Positions 43,690 through 55,117 of a DNA stretch of 64,000 bases are shown piece after piece. Both the position numbers and the translations under genes were made by a program. Under the pieces are notes generated by a model. The model saw only the letters and a program-made list of their open reading frames with translations, made no database searches and was not told the DNA's origin. Every line of letters starts with the position of its first letter. Position 1 is the first letter of the stretch. The stretch covers positions 2,046,001-2,110,000 of the forward strand of contig JANFOG010000007.1 in the NCBI GenBank assembly GCA_024336345.1. Direction: 5' to 3'. The stretch is from Mariannaea sp. PMI_226 (taxonomy: Eukaryota; Ascomycota; Sordariomycetes; Hypocreales; Nectriaceae).

Positions 43690-46600
43690 CCTATGAATTA
43701 TTGTTTTTAGGGTAGTTCTTCCATTTGATGAAGTATTCAATTTTGTTGTCTTTTTCCCTTATGTTGTGGATTTCTTCTACTTCCCATTCTTCCAGTCCAT
43801 TAACTTCTGCTTCGAATATCTAGTTTCTAACGACGATCGTATCCTTATTGATGATTTTAAGTAGTAAAATATAAAAGATTGGGTAAATCTTAACTTCATT
43901 TAGCAAGTCAATCTTATAGTTATGATCCAAAATTCTTTTCTTGATTGGGTATGGTTTAATGTATTTATAGTTGAGTTTTTGATTTGGTCGTTTTGTTTTG
44001 ATGTTTTTTGTAGTAAGTAGGACCATATCTCCTTCCGAAAAGGTTGGTCTCTTTAACCTTTTTTTGTTATAATACTTCTTATGCTATTTCTATATAAAAG
44101 AAAGTTCTGTGTATAGTTCTTTATGTAAATTCCTGAGTTTGTTTGTTTTGAGTATGGCTGCTGGTGCAATAAGTCCTTTTTCTATAGGTATTCTATAGGC
44201 ATCTAGAGTAAATCTGAAATTGGTATAAGCTAGGGTTAGCTTCGTGCTTTTATTATAAGTAGTGTTTTAAGCAAGCTGTGCGGTTAATAACTTCTCAACC
44301 CAATTATCTTATCTATAGTTAATATAGTATTAGAGATATATTTCCAATATTTAATTCATTCTTTCTGTTTGTCTATTGACCTATAGTCTATAGGCGGTGG
44401 TAAGCTTGTGATTTAAGCCAATCCTATCTATTAAGCATTGCCAAAAGTTTAAAAAGAATGGTGGTCCTCTATTTGAGATAATTTCAATAGGTAGTCTATA
44501 TATGCTAATAATATTTCTTATAAAGATATATAAAAATTGTTCTACATTTGTTTTTTTTTGATATAGTATAAAATAAGAAAACTTGGTGAGTCTATTGATA
44601 ATGACTAGAATGCTATCATAAGCAATTTTTGTTGTTAGATCTAGTGATAGGGGTAGCTTTATAATAAAGTCTATTGTAATTGCGTCTTATAATTGCGCTG
44701 CAACTAATAGTGGTTGCAATTCTCCATATGGTTTATGTCTTCGTGCCTTTATTTTAGCATAGATAATATATATTTGTATGATTTTCTAAATGGTTTTCTT
44801 AAGTTTAGGAAATATATATATTATCTTAACTCATTCTAAGGTTTTTGTAATTCCTTGATATCCATAGAGTGGGTATTTGTGCATTTCTCTAATAAGTGGT
44901 TCCCTTAATTCTTCGGGTATCTATTGTCTATCTGTTTTCTTATCTTCTGGTAGTTGGTCATTATACTCCTGGATTTGTTATAGCAATGGATTTCCCTATT
45001 CCACTTTGTGTGTAACGACTCCTTCTTTAGGTATTTCTTCTTTAGTTATTGCATTTAGTTATTTAATTATCTTTTTTCAAGTTGCTATAATGTATTTCTG
45101 TTGGAGATGCCCTACATTGGTATAGCTCAGAAGTTGTTTATTGATCTTGGGTTGTCTTGTGTTAAGGTCGGTTTGTTGGCTGATCGCATCTGCTCTGCCG
45201 TTTTCCATTCCTTTGATATAAATGATAATATAATCGAATTCTGCTAGGGTTTCTGCATATTATAGTTATCGTTTGTTAAGTTCCTATATTATTGTGAAGT
45301 GTGTAATATTCTTATGGTCTGTGAAGACTTTAATTTGATGATAAGTTCCTAATAAGTAATATTTGAATTCTTTAAATGCATTTACTATAGTGAGGAATTC
45401 CTTGTTATAAATAGGGTAGTTGAGTTCTACTCCATATAGCTTATATGAGTAAAACGCTATTGGGTATAGTTTGCCATCGTCATCTTGTTGTCCTAGTTAT
45501 GCTCCTAGGGCAAAGTCTAATGCATCGGTTTCCAATTTAATTGGTCGCTGCGGGTTGAACATCTTGAGCACTGGTTCGCTGAGTATCAATTGTTTGATTT
45601 CTTCGAAGGCGCCTCGGGCCTTAGTGGTGAACTCAAACTTGATGTCTTTCTTTATTAGCTTAGTGAGGGGCGTTGCTATCTTCTTGAAGTTCCTGAGGAA
45701 CTTTTGGTAATAGTTTGCAAATCCTAGGAAGGCTTATATTTCTTTAATTAATGTTAGTTCCGGCCAGTCCTTAACTGCCGATATTTTCTTGGGGTCCATC
45801 CTTATCTCATTGTAGGAGATGTGGTGGCCTAAGAAGTCTACTTCTATAATATAGAAGTGACTTTTCTCTAGTTCAACCAAAAGCTTTATATCTTATAATG
45901 CTTGCAATACCTTGTGGACATGTTCTATATATTCTTCTTTATTATCCAAGAAGATTAGGATGTCGTCTAGGTAATATATTATAAATATATTGAGGTATTC
46001 ACATAGTATATTGTTGATTATTCTCTGAAATGTAGTTGGTGCATTAGTGAGTTTAAAGGGTATAATAAGATATTTGTATAGTCCGAATTTCGTTCTAAAT
46101 GCGGTTTTCCATTCATATCTTTTAGCAATGTAGATTAAATTGTAGGCTCCTTTGAGATTGAGTGCAATAAGACACCTCTTGCCTTACAATCGGTCTTTTA
46201 GTTCTTTGATTAGGGGTAATGATATTCTATCTTTAATCATTATATTATTAAGCCTATAGTAATCCATAATTAGTTAGAGCTTGCCGTTCTTTTTGGGAAT
46301 GAATATGATTGGATATCCTGCTGCTGACTTCAATATTCTAATATATCCTTTTCTTAATATTTCTTTAAGGTATTCCTTAAGCGTTTGAAGCTATGCTTCG
46401 TTGAGGTTGTAGATTTTGTAGAATGTGGGCATCGTTCCGTCTTTCAGCCATATCTTATGGTCCCATTGGCTGTGTTCTGGTAGTCCTATCTCAAGTTCTT
46501 CTGCGAAGAGTTATTTATAGATCCGGTATTGGGGTGGAACGTTCTTAAGTCTTTCTTCTTTTGTGTCCAATATCTTAGCTCTTTCCTTAAGGTTTTTGTT

Positions 46601-47300
46601 TATCTATGCGAATGTTTTCTTGAGGAGTGTGATGGTCTTTTGTATGCGATTTTTTAATCCTTTGGTCTATTTGTATTGTGTTCCTTTAGGCATAGGAGAG
46701 TTTGTTAACTTCCTAGCTTGGCTTCCTCCGTTCTTGTCGGTAGGGCCTTAAGATCTTATATTATTTATTAAGTCATCTTTTTAATTACTAATTACATTAC
46801 CTCAAAAGGTTTGCACCTAGCCAGTGTGCCAATCAATTAGTGGGTTAAATCGGTCTAACTATGGGTACCTAAGGACTATATTATATCCTCTGAGATCTAT
46901 AATGTCGAATTCTTCGCTTTATGTTTCTCCTTAAATGATAATTTCCAGTTGATCGGTCTGTTGGTTAATCTATCCATTTTTATAGGAGAGGGTGTTTCCT
47001 TCTACATTAGATATTTCGTAAGAATATTCTTTATTTTTCCATAATAACATTAGGTTATTAACTACCTATGGGCTAATGGCATTCATATCTGCTCCGCTAT
47101 CTATTAATATAGTTAATTATTCTCCCTTAATTTGTATTTGTAGCGTTATTCTGCATTGCGTTTGTATGTCGGACTGTCTTATATTCCTTAGAGCCTTTTG
47201 TTAACTATCTTAAGTCTGCTCTGGCCGCTTCTATTGCTCTTCTATAGGGGGCGATCCTTATTTTTTGATTCCTTTTTGAGGGCTTGGATTTTCTTGACTA
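43690..47300 (-). pseudogene. Ty3/gypsy pol remnant: protease, RT, RNase H, integrase, chromodomain
   Basis: Reading the minus strand downward: protease active-site motif DSGAD near 47085-47110; reverse transcriptase with YLDD near 45958-45975, followed by LGHHISYNEIRMDPKK and FLGFANYYQKFL; RNase H around 45200-45520 (LETDALDFALGA, FTDHKN); integrase around 44050-44900; and a C-terminal chromodomain at about 43698-43804 (EWEVEEIHNIREKDNKIEYF, IKWKNYP). Stops at positions expected to be Gln, Arg or Trp occur throughout. The chromodomain defines the chromovirus group. Confidence 0.88.
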
Positions 47301-49410
47301 ATATGGCTGCTTGGGTGGTGGCTTCTTAAAACCTTCCTTCCGCTAGCCTTCATACTTCATGGTCTCTTCCGGCATGCCATACTACAATCTTTGCTCTTAG
47401 ATAGTATTGGCATTCTCTATATAAACAATCTGCTGGGCTGGTGTTATCTCTGCATTCTTCTGGGAATGTGTGTTCTGGTTGTTTGAGCCAGATTATATTG
47501 ATGTTATAATATCGTCTATTTATCTTGTAGTCTTATAACTCTTGGTAGAAATATAGGTCTCCGTGGGTTGTGTCTCCGGGGACTTAGATTGGGAATGCGT
47601 TGTTAAATATCTTTTCCTTTATGTGTATTGCGCATTTGTGGTAGATATATAATGCCCATAAGATGGCGATGTGTTTATCGTCATTTGCTCTCATTTTCCT
47701 GCTGTTGTTCTTTTTCCATCTGGGAGTTTTGTTGTCTTCCGCCGCCTTGTGGCGCGGGATGGCGTGGATGTAGATTCTGTTGTGCTATCCTTCTGGTCCT
47801 GGATTTAGTTGGGTTGTGGCCAATTCTCTTGCGATTTATTCCTTATTATTGCTGGGTTCTTTCAGTTAGATGCTTCCTTTCTTTCCTATTTGGGGTAGCT
47901 TGGGTGTGGTTTCCTAAATTGTGTGTTCTTCGTCTTCTGAGTATGCGTCTTGTTTTACGCTAATTGTGCTAGGAGTGTTATACCTTTTTAGGGTGGTGGT
48001 AGTTTATTTATCCCACTTAAGTTATCGTGAGGGACCTTTGTTTGTGAAGTCCTCCGAATATATATCTTCCCGTTGGATTGGTAACCTTAGGTAGTGAGCT
48101 TGTGTCGCTTCCTCGGGTGTGAGGTAGGGTACTTGTTGGAGTCCTTGATATATGATGTTATGCTTTTTGATTTTTGTTATGAGTGTGTTGTCTACATCGC
48201 TGAGGTTGGTGTTTAATGTGTGTTGTTTTTCTTTTCGCATTATGGCTAATTGTTTTGTATTGTGTCCCAATTTCTAGTATTTTTGGGGTAGTGGGACTGA
48301 TGTCCAATTGTCACTATTTGTTGTGATTGTATTATAGGACTAAGTTGTGGAGTAGTATATATTTCCTTTTCTTTTTCCTTTTAGTTCTTTTCTCCATTCT
48401 CCTATTTCCCCTTCTGTGCGCGTTGCTTCTTCCTGTGTTTTGTAGAGATAGGTATTGGGTAGGGTTATTATGTCTGGTGTTGTTCCTTCTATATTATATC
48501 CTGAGCGTATTATAGCTAGGGTCTTGGTATTCTTGGTGAGATAGATTAATTTGTAGTTTCTTGGTATTGGTTTCCACCCTATTGGTGGTTCCCGGAAGGT
48601 TCGTTCCTTCGTGGTGATTTCGAGTAGGTATGACTTATAGTCCATTCCTCTCTTTTGAAATGCTTTATGCATTTCTTTAAGACTTTCTCATTCGAGTTTC
48701 TTAATTGCGATCTCATCTTGCTCCTTCTGGATAGTTTCTTTGCTTATTCCGGATAGGAGTCTTTATGCCATTCTTCCTTCTTGGATATATAGGGCTATAA
48801 AGTTTGCTGGGACGGTTGGGTACCGGTTGCATTCTTCGTTATGGAAGTATCCGCTGAGGAAATATCTCCGGCATCGTTGCTTTCGTTCGTCCTGCAAGGT
48901 AGGTTTTTGTCGCGGTAGGGCTTTGATGGGTACTGTGCTTTCATTTTTGTCATATCCAAATGCCCAATGATGGCAATTGTATCCCTCGATTGCGGCTTTT
49001 CCTAGGTTGATGACTTCTTCGAAGGTGGCGTTGGGTTTGAAAAGTGCGCGTTCTAAATATACCTTAAGGTAGTCAAGGTGTTCGGGTTCGATTAATAGTT
49101 CGTTGTTGCATAATATTTGGGTTGCTTCCAGGACGATCAGGTTCCAATTGTTCTGGTACCTGGGGATCCTGTTGAGTTGTCTTTATGCAATCCTGCGTGC
49201 ATATCTCCTGGTTGGTATTCCTGCCATCCATCCTTCGGTTGTTCTTTGTTCCATTTTTTTGTCGAATTGGTCCAGTTGGTTGTGTGGGTTCTTTGCTGGT
49301 TTTGTAGGTTTTTTAGTAAGGGTTGTGATAATTCGTTTGGCAGTTTGGATGTCTTCCTATTTGTTAGTGGTGTTTAGGTTCTTCTTACTTTCTGGGATTT
49401 GTCTGAAGGG
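47301..49410 (-). pseudogene. Extra coding-like segment between gag and protease
   Basis: About 2.1 kb on the minus strand reads as protein-like sequence broken only by occasional RIP-type stops, for instance MEQRTTEGWMAGIPTRRYA, EPEHLDYLKVYLERALFKPN, WRKELKGKRKGNIYYS and YLTPEEATQAHYLRLP. A cysteine/histidine group (NCHHWAF, RCRRYFLSGYFHNEECNRYP) and a second one closer to the protease (ECRDNTSPADCLYRECQYY) are visible. I do not recognise this protein. Normal chromoviruses pass from the gag zinc knuckle to protease with little between. Confidence 0.55.
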
Positions 49411-50544
49411 CTTCTCCCTCTTGGGTTTCTTGCAGTCTCGGGCCATGTGTTTGAGTTGGTTATAGTTAAAATACTTGACTTTGGTCATATCCTATTTCTA
49501 AGTGGTGCTAAGTTCCATTGGTCCTAAATCCATTCCATAAGAAGTGTATGTTTGTTGTTTATTTCTTTGGTTTACTTAATATTATAGTTAGTAGTAGTGG
49601 TTTCTTTTGTTTTTATGTTTTTGGTTATTGGAATTCCCGCGGTATTGTCATTATTTCCATAAATATTGTTAATTATTGATTTTTATTGCTTTGCTAATAT
49701 ATTTAGTTAAAGTGTTGGGTTTCTTCTCCTTTTTGTATAGTTCTTCTTAAACTTCTTATTTAAGTCCATTAAAGAAAAGTAATATAAGCAGGGCTTATCC
49801 CCAATCTAATAATTTAATAGTAAGCTAGTTAAAAGCAATATTATAGTTAGATGCTGATCTGGTTTGTTGAATCTTCTTAATTCTTTCTTCCGCTTTTGAC
49901 TTTTTGTCTACCATTCCAAAGGCTTGTTTGAGCATTCCTGTGAAGTTGCTAAAGGCTTGGTATATATGTTGAACTTCTATGGAACTACCTCCTCGATTGT
50001 ATTCTTATATAAAGGGGGCAACCTATGTAATGGGGTTTCCTCCAAGCAGTTTGGCTATATATTGGACCTTGGTGTCTTTATGTCGGAATATGGTCGGGTA
50101 GAATGTGAAGTGGTCTTCACATTGGGTGATGAACATTTGGAGTTTTTGGGGGTCCCCATAGAATTTCTTTGGTGGGTTTGGCTTGAGGATTTCTTTTAGT
50201 TCCTTGCTATTAGTAGCCGCAACGGCGAGGTTGTTGAGGTTGTCGACTTGGTTCTTCTGGAGATCCTTTTGGTCTTCCTGAATCTTCATGAGGCGAGTTA
50301 TATATTGCTTTATTTTGGCAAGTTGGTTTTGGAGCTTGAGGTTGGTTTGTTCGAGGATGGTCCTATCTCGTTCGTTTTCCATCCGAATCTGATGGTGCTT
50401 AGCTTCGATGCGAGAGTTATTAGTCTTCATATCTTTATTAACTTATTCTCGGAGTCTGATGACTTCCTCGTCTTCTTCTTCCATCTCCATATTAGTGGGA
50501 GGAGTACTTTTAACAATAGGTGCTTTTCCGGTTGCGGGTGCCAT
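49411..50544 (-). pseudogene. Ty3/gypsy gag remnant with decayed zinc knuckle
   Basis: Starts at ATG 50544 (MAPATGKAPIVKST) and has a stop at the end of an acidic N-terminal stretch. A coiled-coil follows (NERDRTILEQTNLKLQNQLAK) and then the capsid motif LKPNPPKKFYGDPQKLQMF with TQCEDHFTFYP. At about 49420-49480 KYFNYNQLKHMARDCKKP is a zinc knuckle whose first two cysteines now read Tyr, consistent with G-to-A change. Confidence 0.8.
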
Positions 50545-50609
50545 AATGACGGTAGTAGTCGATATTGCTTAGAGTAGTGGGTCGATCATCTGAATAAGAG
50601 CTTTCAATA

Positions 50610-50992
50610 TATAATAGTCTGATCGATTCCCAAGGGATAAACCAGGTCGCAATAGGTTTATATTAGCAGAACGGTTGAGGCGTTATATTAAGCAATAGCG
50701 GAAGAGTTATTTATAGTGTTATGTCTGGTAATGCATAAGTAGATTGTAATAACCAAGTTATATTGAAAGCTAAGTAGCTAAGTAGGCTATCTAATGGTAA
50801 TAATTGTGGTTTATATATTAGCTACTGTGTGAGGCGATTATGGCTTGCCCATGATTTCTGGTGAGTGATCGTGATGGGGATCAGAGGGCGATTATGGTGT
50901 CTTGGCCATGATCGTTGATAATCCGGTTTGATTGGTGCGAAAAAGTGGGTCGCACGTGAAATAAATGCAGGTCATGATTTAGGCCGTGACAG
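50610..50992 (-). repeat. 5' LTR (right copy)
   Basis: 383 bp. On the minus strand it begins TGTCACGGCC. The inner end reads TATAATAG where the left copy reads TGTAATGG, another G-to-A change. Confidence 0.92.
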
Positions 50993-50997
50993 ATCAA

Positions 50998-51990
50998 TTG
51001 GTTGCTATTATTGTAACGCGACGGCGTGGTGTGACCGCTACGCCAATAGACCAAAAAGATCAACCAATTCTCACACAATGTGGGAGAATTGCACCACACA
51101 TCAGTATATAAGGCATAACTCCTTACAATTATCTTCTTATCCTTAATGGGCATAAAAGTCATCATTTAGTCTAATTTAAGGAATATTATAAAGATAATAA
51201 AATTGTTATATTTTATATACTACCTAATTCATCTCATCTACTTTAGCCTCTTAATATTTTATACTTTAGGCCGCTTAAAACAACATATAGAAAGGAAATA
51301 GAATATTTAATTAGATACTCTATTACCTATATTTTAAAATCTGACTTCTTCCCAGCCTTTTATAATATACATAATGCTATTATTATAAAAAGCAATATTA
51401 AAACAGATTTTAGAAAAGCCAGACTTAATCCTCTAGATCTAGAAAATATTATATTAAAGCTTAATATATAGCTATAGATTTTAACACTATTTAATTAAGA
51501 GCTTAAACCTATTAGCCCTTAGGCCTTAAAGACTCCAAAGACTATTACTAAAACTAGCTTCTAGTCTGAATACCTTAAAAGATAAATTAAAAGGCTTTAA
51601 AATATCTCTCCAGAGTCTATTATTAAAGCATTATAATCACTTTCTAAAGAAATAAAGACTATTATATATAAGATAGTATTAATAAAGGCTAAGATTTAGG
51701 ATCTTCAATAAGTAAATAAGATATTTAATAAATGCTGTAAATCAAAAAGGATTAGACTATAAGATAGAGGGATAATAATAATAGAGGCAGGAAGGGAAGA
51801 AATCAATTAAATAAAAGCTGATATATAGATATAGGCTAAAATATCGTAAAGTAGTGGTTGAGGAAAGTTAGCACGATCGGGCGGAAGGCACTGTGGGACT
51901 TGCGGCAAGACTAGTCATAATATAAGGATATGTTAGGTAATTATTAAGACCTCTGAGGAAGAGGATAGCAATTAGGATGATTTGATTGAA
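50998..51990 (+). pseudogene. 3' half of the Fot1/pogo transposase, RIP-degraded
   Basis: Resumes the transposase after the retrotransposon and target duplication. Readable landmarks: THLIHLIYFSLLIFYTL (degraded from the catalytic-domain end), LGRLKQHIERK, FKSDFFPAFYN-like sequence, the helical tail VLIKAKI.DLQ, and a small zinc-knuckle-like end CGTCGKTSHNIRIC followed by SEEEDSN. Stops are scattered throughout. Confidence 0.75.
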
Positions 51991-52443
51991 TGCTTTATTA
52001 TGTTTTTATTTTAGTTTTAAAATGGGATATAGTAAAAAGTGGCCCGCATACTTGTCTGGCCCGCATGCTTATTATGTACGTTATAGAAACTTATATGCCA
52101 GCCATCTCAATTAATATATTCACCTCCGCCCCCATAATCTCTTTATCTAAATATCTGTTTAGCATATAACCCAATCTTTATAAAATAGTCTTATTTAATC
52201 AGTAACTTAGGTTGGGCTATTTTCCTGACTTTTGTGGTGGTGATGATCTTAATATTATTACTATTTGTTTGTGCCTCCATTGCTTAGCGCGTTATCCGGG
52301 TTTTATACTTACTTCCAACATATATGCGCGCCGCATGAGCTATAGCTATATGGAAATTAGCTAAATTTTGAGGCATAGTTAAATGTAATAGCAAAGATGC
52401 TATATTCAAATTGTGAAGGCAATTGGGCTTGAAATGCGGAAGT

Positions 52444-52549
52444 TATGGTGGAGTTATATTGGCAAAGTCAGTTACGGTTTCGACGAAGTTACGGGTTTTG
52501 GCACCACTTTTCCGGCAGGAAAGGCGGGAAGGATGGCAGACCCACCAGG
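52444..52549 (-). repeat. Right terminal inverted repeat of the outer element
   Basis: Partner of 41391-41495; ends CCCACCAGG next to the TA duplication at 52550. Confidence 0.85.
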
Positions 52550-52551
52550 TA

Positions 52552-53531
52552 CGCAGGGAGCTCGACCCAGATTTCTCAAGAGGTTCCGGAGTGAACATGA
52601 TTTTTTTTTTTGCCAAGACACGATATGCTCACTACTTGTGTCGACCTATTCCTACAAAATGGTTTGTTTATTTTTACGAGTCTTGAATAGATTCGTTCTC
52701 GCCTTATGCTTACCATGCCAATGAGTTCTCCATCTTGTAGTGTAAGATAAAATTTTCGATCGAGGACTTCGGTCCCATTTTCCTACCGGATTGCCTAATA
52801 ATATGTACCAAAGTTCGATTTTCTTACTGCACAATCCTTTTAAGTTCCTTTTAAGTCTAGTACGCTGGAAAGTGTTTTAGTTTGTTTTGTATCCAGACTA
52901 CTAATGTGATGACCTATCATAATTAGGCCAGTTCCTGAGAGGGCGGCCACAACTCGACCACATGGCACGCCTCTTACTATAAGACAGCGAGGCAAAGAAT
53001 CCACCACTAACCATGATTGAATACCCATAATGAGTGAATGAAAATGAACAAGGCCCGGGATTAATCTACTAAGACATAGCTAAAGATAGAAGGTGCATAC
53101 CAAAGTGCGAGGTTCGATTGTGCCTAAAGTACTGTTACTACCTTCACCCGACTACACTCCGACAAAGCAGACACGTCTGTCACACTCGTCACGCTTTTCT
53201 CTGACCCCTCAACCTCTTATACACAAAAATTGTAGAGAGAGGGCACTCAACTAAACCAGTGACATTAAAAGAAAAAAGGGTAGAAAGTTTTGCCACCAAA
53301 ACGGAAGACGGTAAGAAGCCAAGAAAAAAGTTCTTACCAGAAATCTCCACCCCTGATATCGCTCTCACGTCCAGATATCCGATTATTCATCTAGCCGTTC
53401 AGCTCGGCGACATATGTCTACCTCGGCAATATTTGTCATCAGTTTAACCCTATATATAGATCTAGGAATCACTCGCCATCATGGCAGTGTGAAAAGTAAG
53501 CCTATTCTTATTTCAGTGTCAGTTTCTGAAT
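52552..53531. other. Right flank of the nested transposon
   Basis: No supported gene. A T-run at 52601-52610 and a short frame at 52413-52724 that crosses the element end have no coding character. Confidence 0.5.
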
Positions 53532-53768
53532 ATGAAATTTACAGGCACCACTACCGCCTTCTTGGCAGCTGCCCGCAGCGCCCTTGGGGCAAGTGTACTG
53601 GCCTAGCTAGGCATAGGAATAGCGAGGTTGAATGCCTACCTGTTCTGCATTGATGTGGCACCATCGGATATTTGTGATGGTGGGTATGCAAGAGAAGATA
53701 GTTGCCCACTTTCTGTTCCGATACTGGAAGTAGATAGCGCACCGAACGGAAATGCATTAATGCACTGA
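53532..53768 (+). pseudogene. Possible broken small secreted protein gene
   Basis: From ATG 53532 the frame reads a secretion-signal-like stretch (MKFTGTTTAFLAAARSALG followed by ASVLA), then an in-frame TAG at 53604-53606. The same frame continues open for 53 more residues with three cysteines (NAYLFCIDVAPSDICDGGYA, REDSCPLSV) to a TGA at 53766. One CAG- or TGG-to-TAG change would explain the break. It is about 1 kb outside the RIP-affected transposon. A missed intron or pure chance remains possible. Confidence 0.35.
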
Positions 53769-55117
53769 TACCCAAAGAGATAATATCTCTTTCTATCTTA
53801 GAAGCAAGTCGCCTTCTGATAATGCAAAATGGATACCAAACTTGAAAGCTATCTAAGCAACGACGCGGGTTGCTTTGGCTATTGGCCACCTTGAGGTAAA
53901 TTCACTAGGAAGATAATAATTGATGTATATTCTTTCCCCATCAACCCCTTATTGTTGACATACTTTCACTTTCATTCTTGTGCTAGTAGCAGCGGTTATC
54001 GCTTTAGGCGATATAAATAGGATATTAAATACTTGAAGAATAGGCTTTAAGCTAGTTTGCTAATAATGTGTTTAAATTAGAGGAATTCAATAGAGATAGA
54101 TTGAATAGGGAATTGAAGAGAAGATTTGATCTGGATCTTAGGAGAAGGTGGTAAAAATTAGGTCTTGTTAGATGGGATATAATATAGGCTTGAGGAAACG
54201 TAGGTATAATTTGGGTATAAATATCCTACTTATTTCTTAGCACATGTTTTTTTTTTTTTTCAATTTTGGTTATTTATATTAATAGGCCCAAGGGATAATT
54301 AGGTATCAAGCTTTATTAATACCGGGTTTCCAATTGCGTATCTATTCATACATTTATTATGGGGTATATTATGCGGCTCTATGTTGTAGTGGAGAACTTG
54401 GTGTTCATCTCATTGATTGCGTGTGCTAAGAATGTTGTTGGTAATGTCCAAATTAACTTTTCCTGGTTTTTTCTTTTGACAATTGGTCGTCCGTTACCAC
54501 TGAGGAATTCAAAGTATTTATATAATTTGCCATTATAATAATCTGTCTGATAGCAGTATGTATAATTGCTGGACTGTAACTTTATGTCTAATAGTTAGAC
54601 TTGCTAAACTGCTTGAAACGCCTTGCGATAAGAAGCGGTTGGCATTAGAATAAGGAATCTGACCCTTATGGTGGTTGGGTAATATTATGACTACTGTACA
54701 TATATTATGAATATCCCCAATTATATAGTTCCTCAATCAATCGTCTTTGCTTGCACTTTATCACGCCTTCTACTACCGTCGCTAACTAAAACGTATGGAT
54801 TCTGCTTCAGCCAATGACCGCACATCATTCCTTGTTGAAAAGTGTCGATAATTATGTCAAAGTTTTCTCGTCGACATCGTTAATTGCAGGTGGAGATCGA
54901 AGCAGTAGCGCTCCCTGGACGAGGATCGGCCTTAAGGTCAAGATTATAGAGAGGTTGCACATTTTCTAGTGCAGCATGGAGCTAAGCCCTTGAACTGAAC
55001 GTAGCCTGTCTAGAATTGAGAAAGGTTTCGATAATAATTTCTTAAATCACTTATCTACTAAGCTCAGTACATAGATTGGTTGCCCACCGAATCCTAGACT
55101 CTAATTGCGAGTGAATC
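53769..55117. other. AT-rich stretch, probable decayed repeat
   Basis: 53940-54560 is very AT-rich, with TATAGG/ATATAA patterns and a T-run of about 15 at 54247. Composition matches the RIP-affected transposon, so an old repeat fragment is likely, but I see no terminal repeats or translatable motif. The rest is unremarkable. Confidence 0.4.

Larger units (their letters stand above)
42564..50992 (-). mobile_element. Ty3/gypsy chromovirus-type LTR retrotransposon, RIP-inactivated
   Basis: 8,429 bp between two LTRs, with a 5-bp target duplication GATCA at 42559-42563 and 50993-50997. The element is on the minus strand: gag lies next to the right LTR, a purine-rich tract on the minus strand lies next to the left LTR, and the pol order is protease, reverse transcriptase, RNase H, integrase, chromodomain towards the left. 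All coding parts are full of stops of the kind made by C-to-T/G-to-A change. The element is longer than typical 5-6 kb chromoviruses because of two extra segments, described separately. Confidence 0.93.
41668..52081 (+). mobile_element. Fot1/pogo-type (Tc1/mariner) DNA transposon, interrupted by a retrotransposon
   Basis: Inverted repeats of 40 bp (41668-41707 and 52042-52081) begin ACGTACAT and contain GCATGCGGGCCAGACAAGTA. They are flanked by TA (41666-41667 and 52082-52083). Between them lie the two halves of a pogo-type transposase, separated by an 8.4 kb LTR element. Without that insert the transposon is about 2.0 kb, a normal Fot1-family size. Confidence 0.88.
41391..52549. mobile_element. 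Outer TA-flanked inverted-repeat element (MITE-like), split by inner elements
   Basis: Terminal inverted repeats of about 105 bp start CCTGGTGGGTCTGC at both ends and are flanked by TA on each side (41389-41390 and 52550-52551), as in Tc1/mariner-type insertion. Excluding the inner elements, its own arms are only 41391-41665 and 52084-52549, about 740 bp in all with no coding capacity, so it is a short non-autonomous element. The repeats share CCGTAACTTCGTCGAAACCG and ACTGACTTTGCCAA. Confidence 0.85.

Noticed and set aside
43168..50577. Many short plus-strand open frames within the retrotransposon
   Set aside because: Apart from the antisense accessory remnant they are shadows of the minus-strand gag-pol, with Leu/Phe/Ser-rich chance composition.
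52413..52724. 103-codon frame crossing the right end of the outer transposon
   Set aside because: It spans the inverted repeat and flanking DNA and encodes nothing recognisable.
53109..53120. GAGGTTCGATTG resembling a tRNA B-box
   Set aside because: No A-box, acceptor stem or cloverleaf can be built around it.
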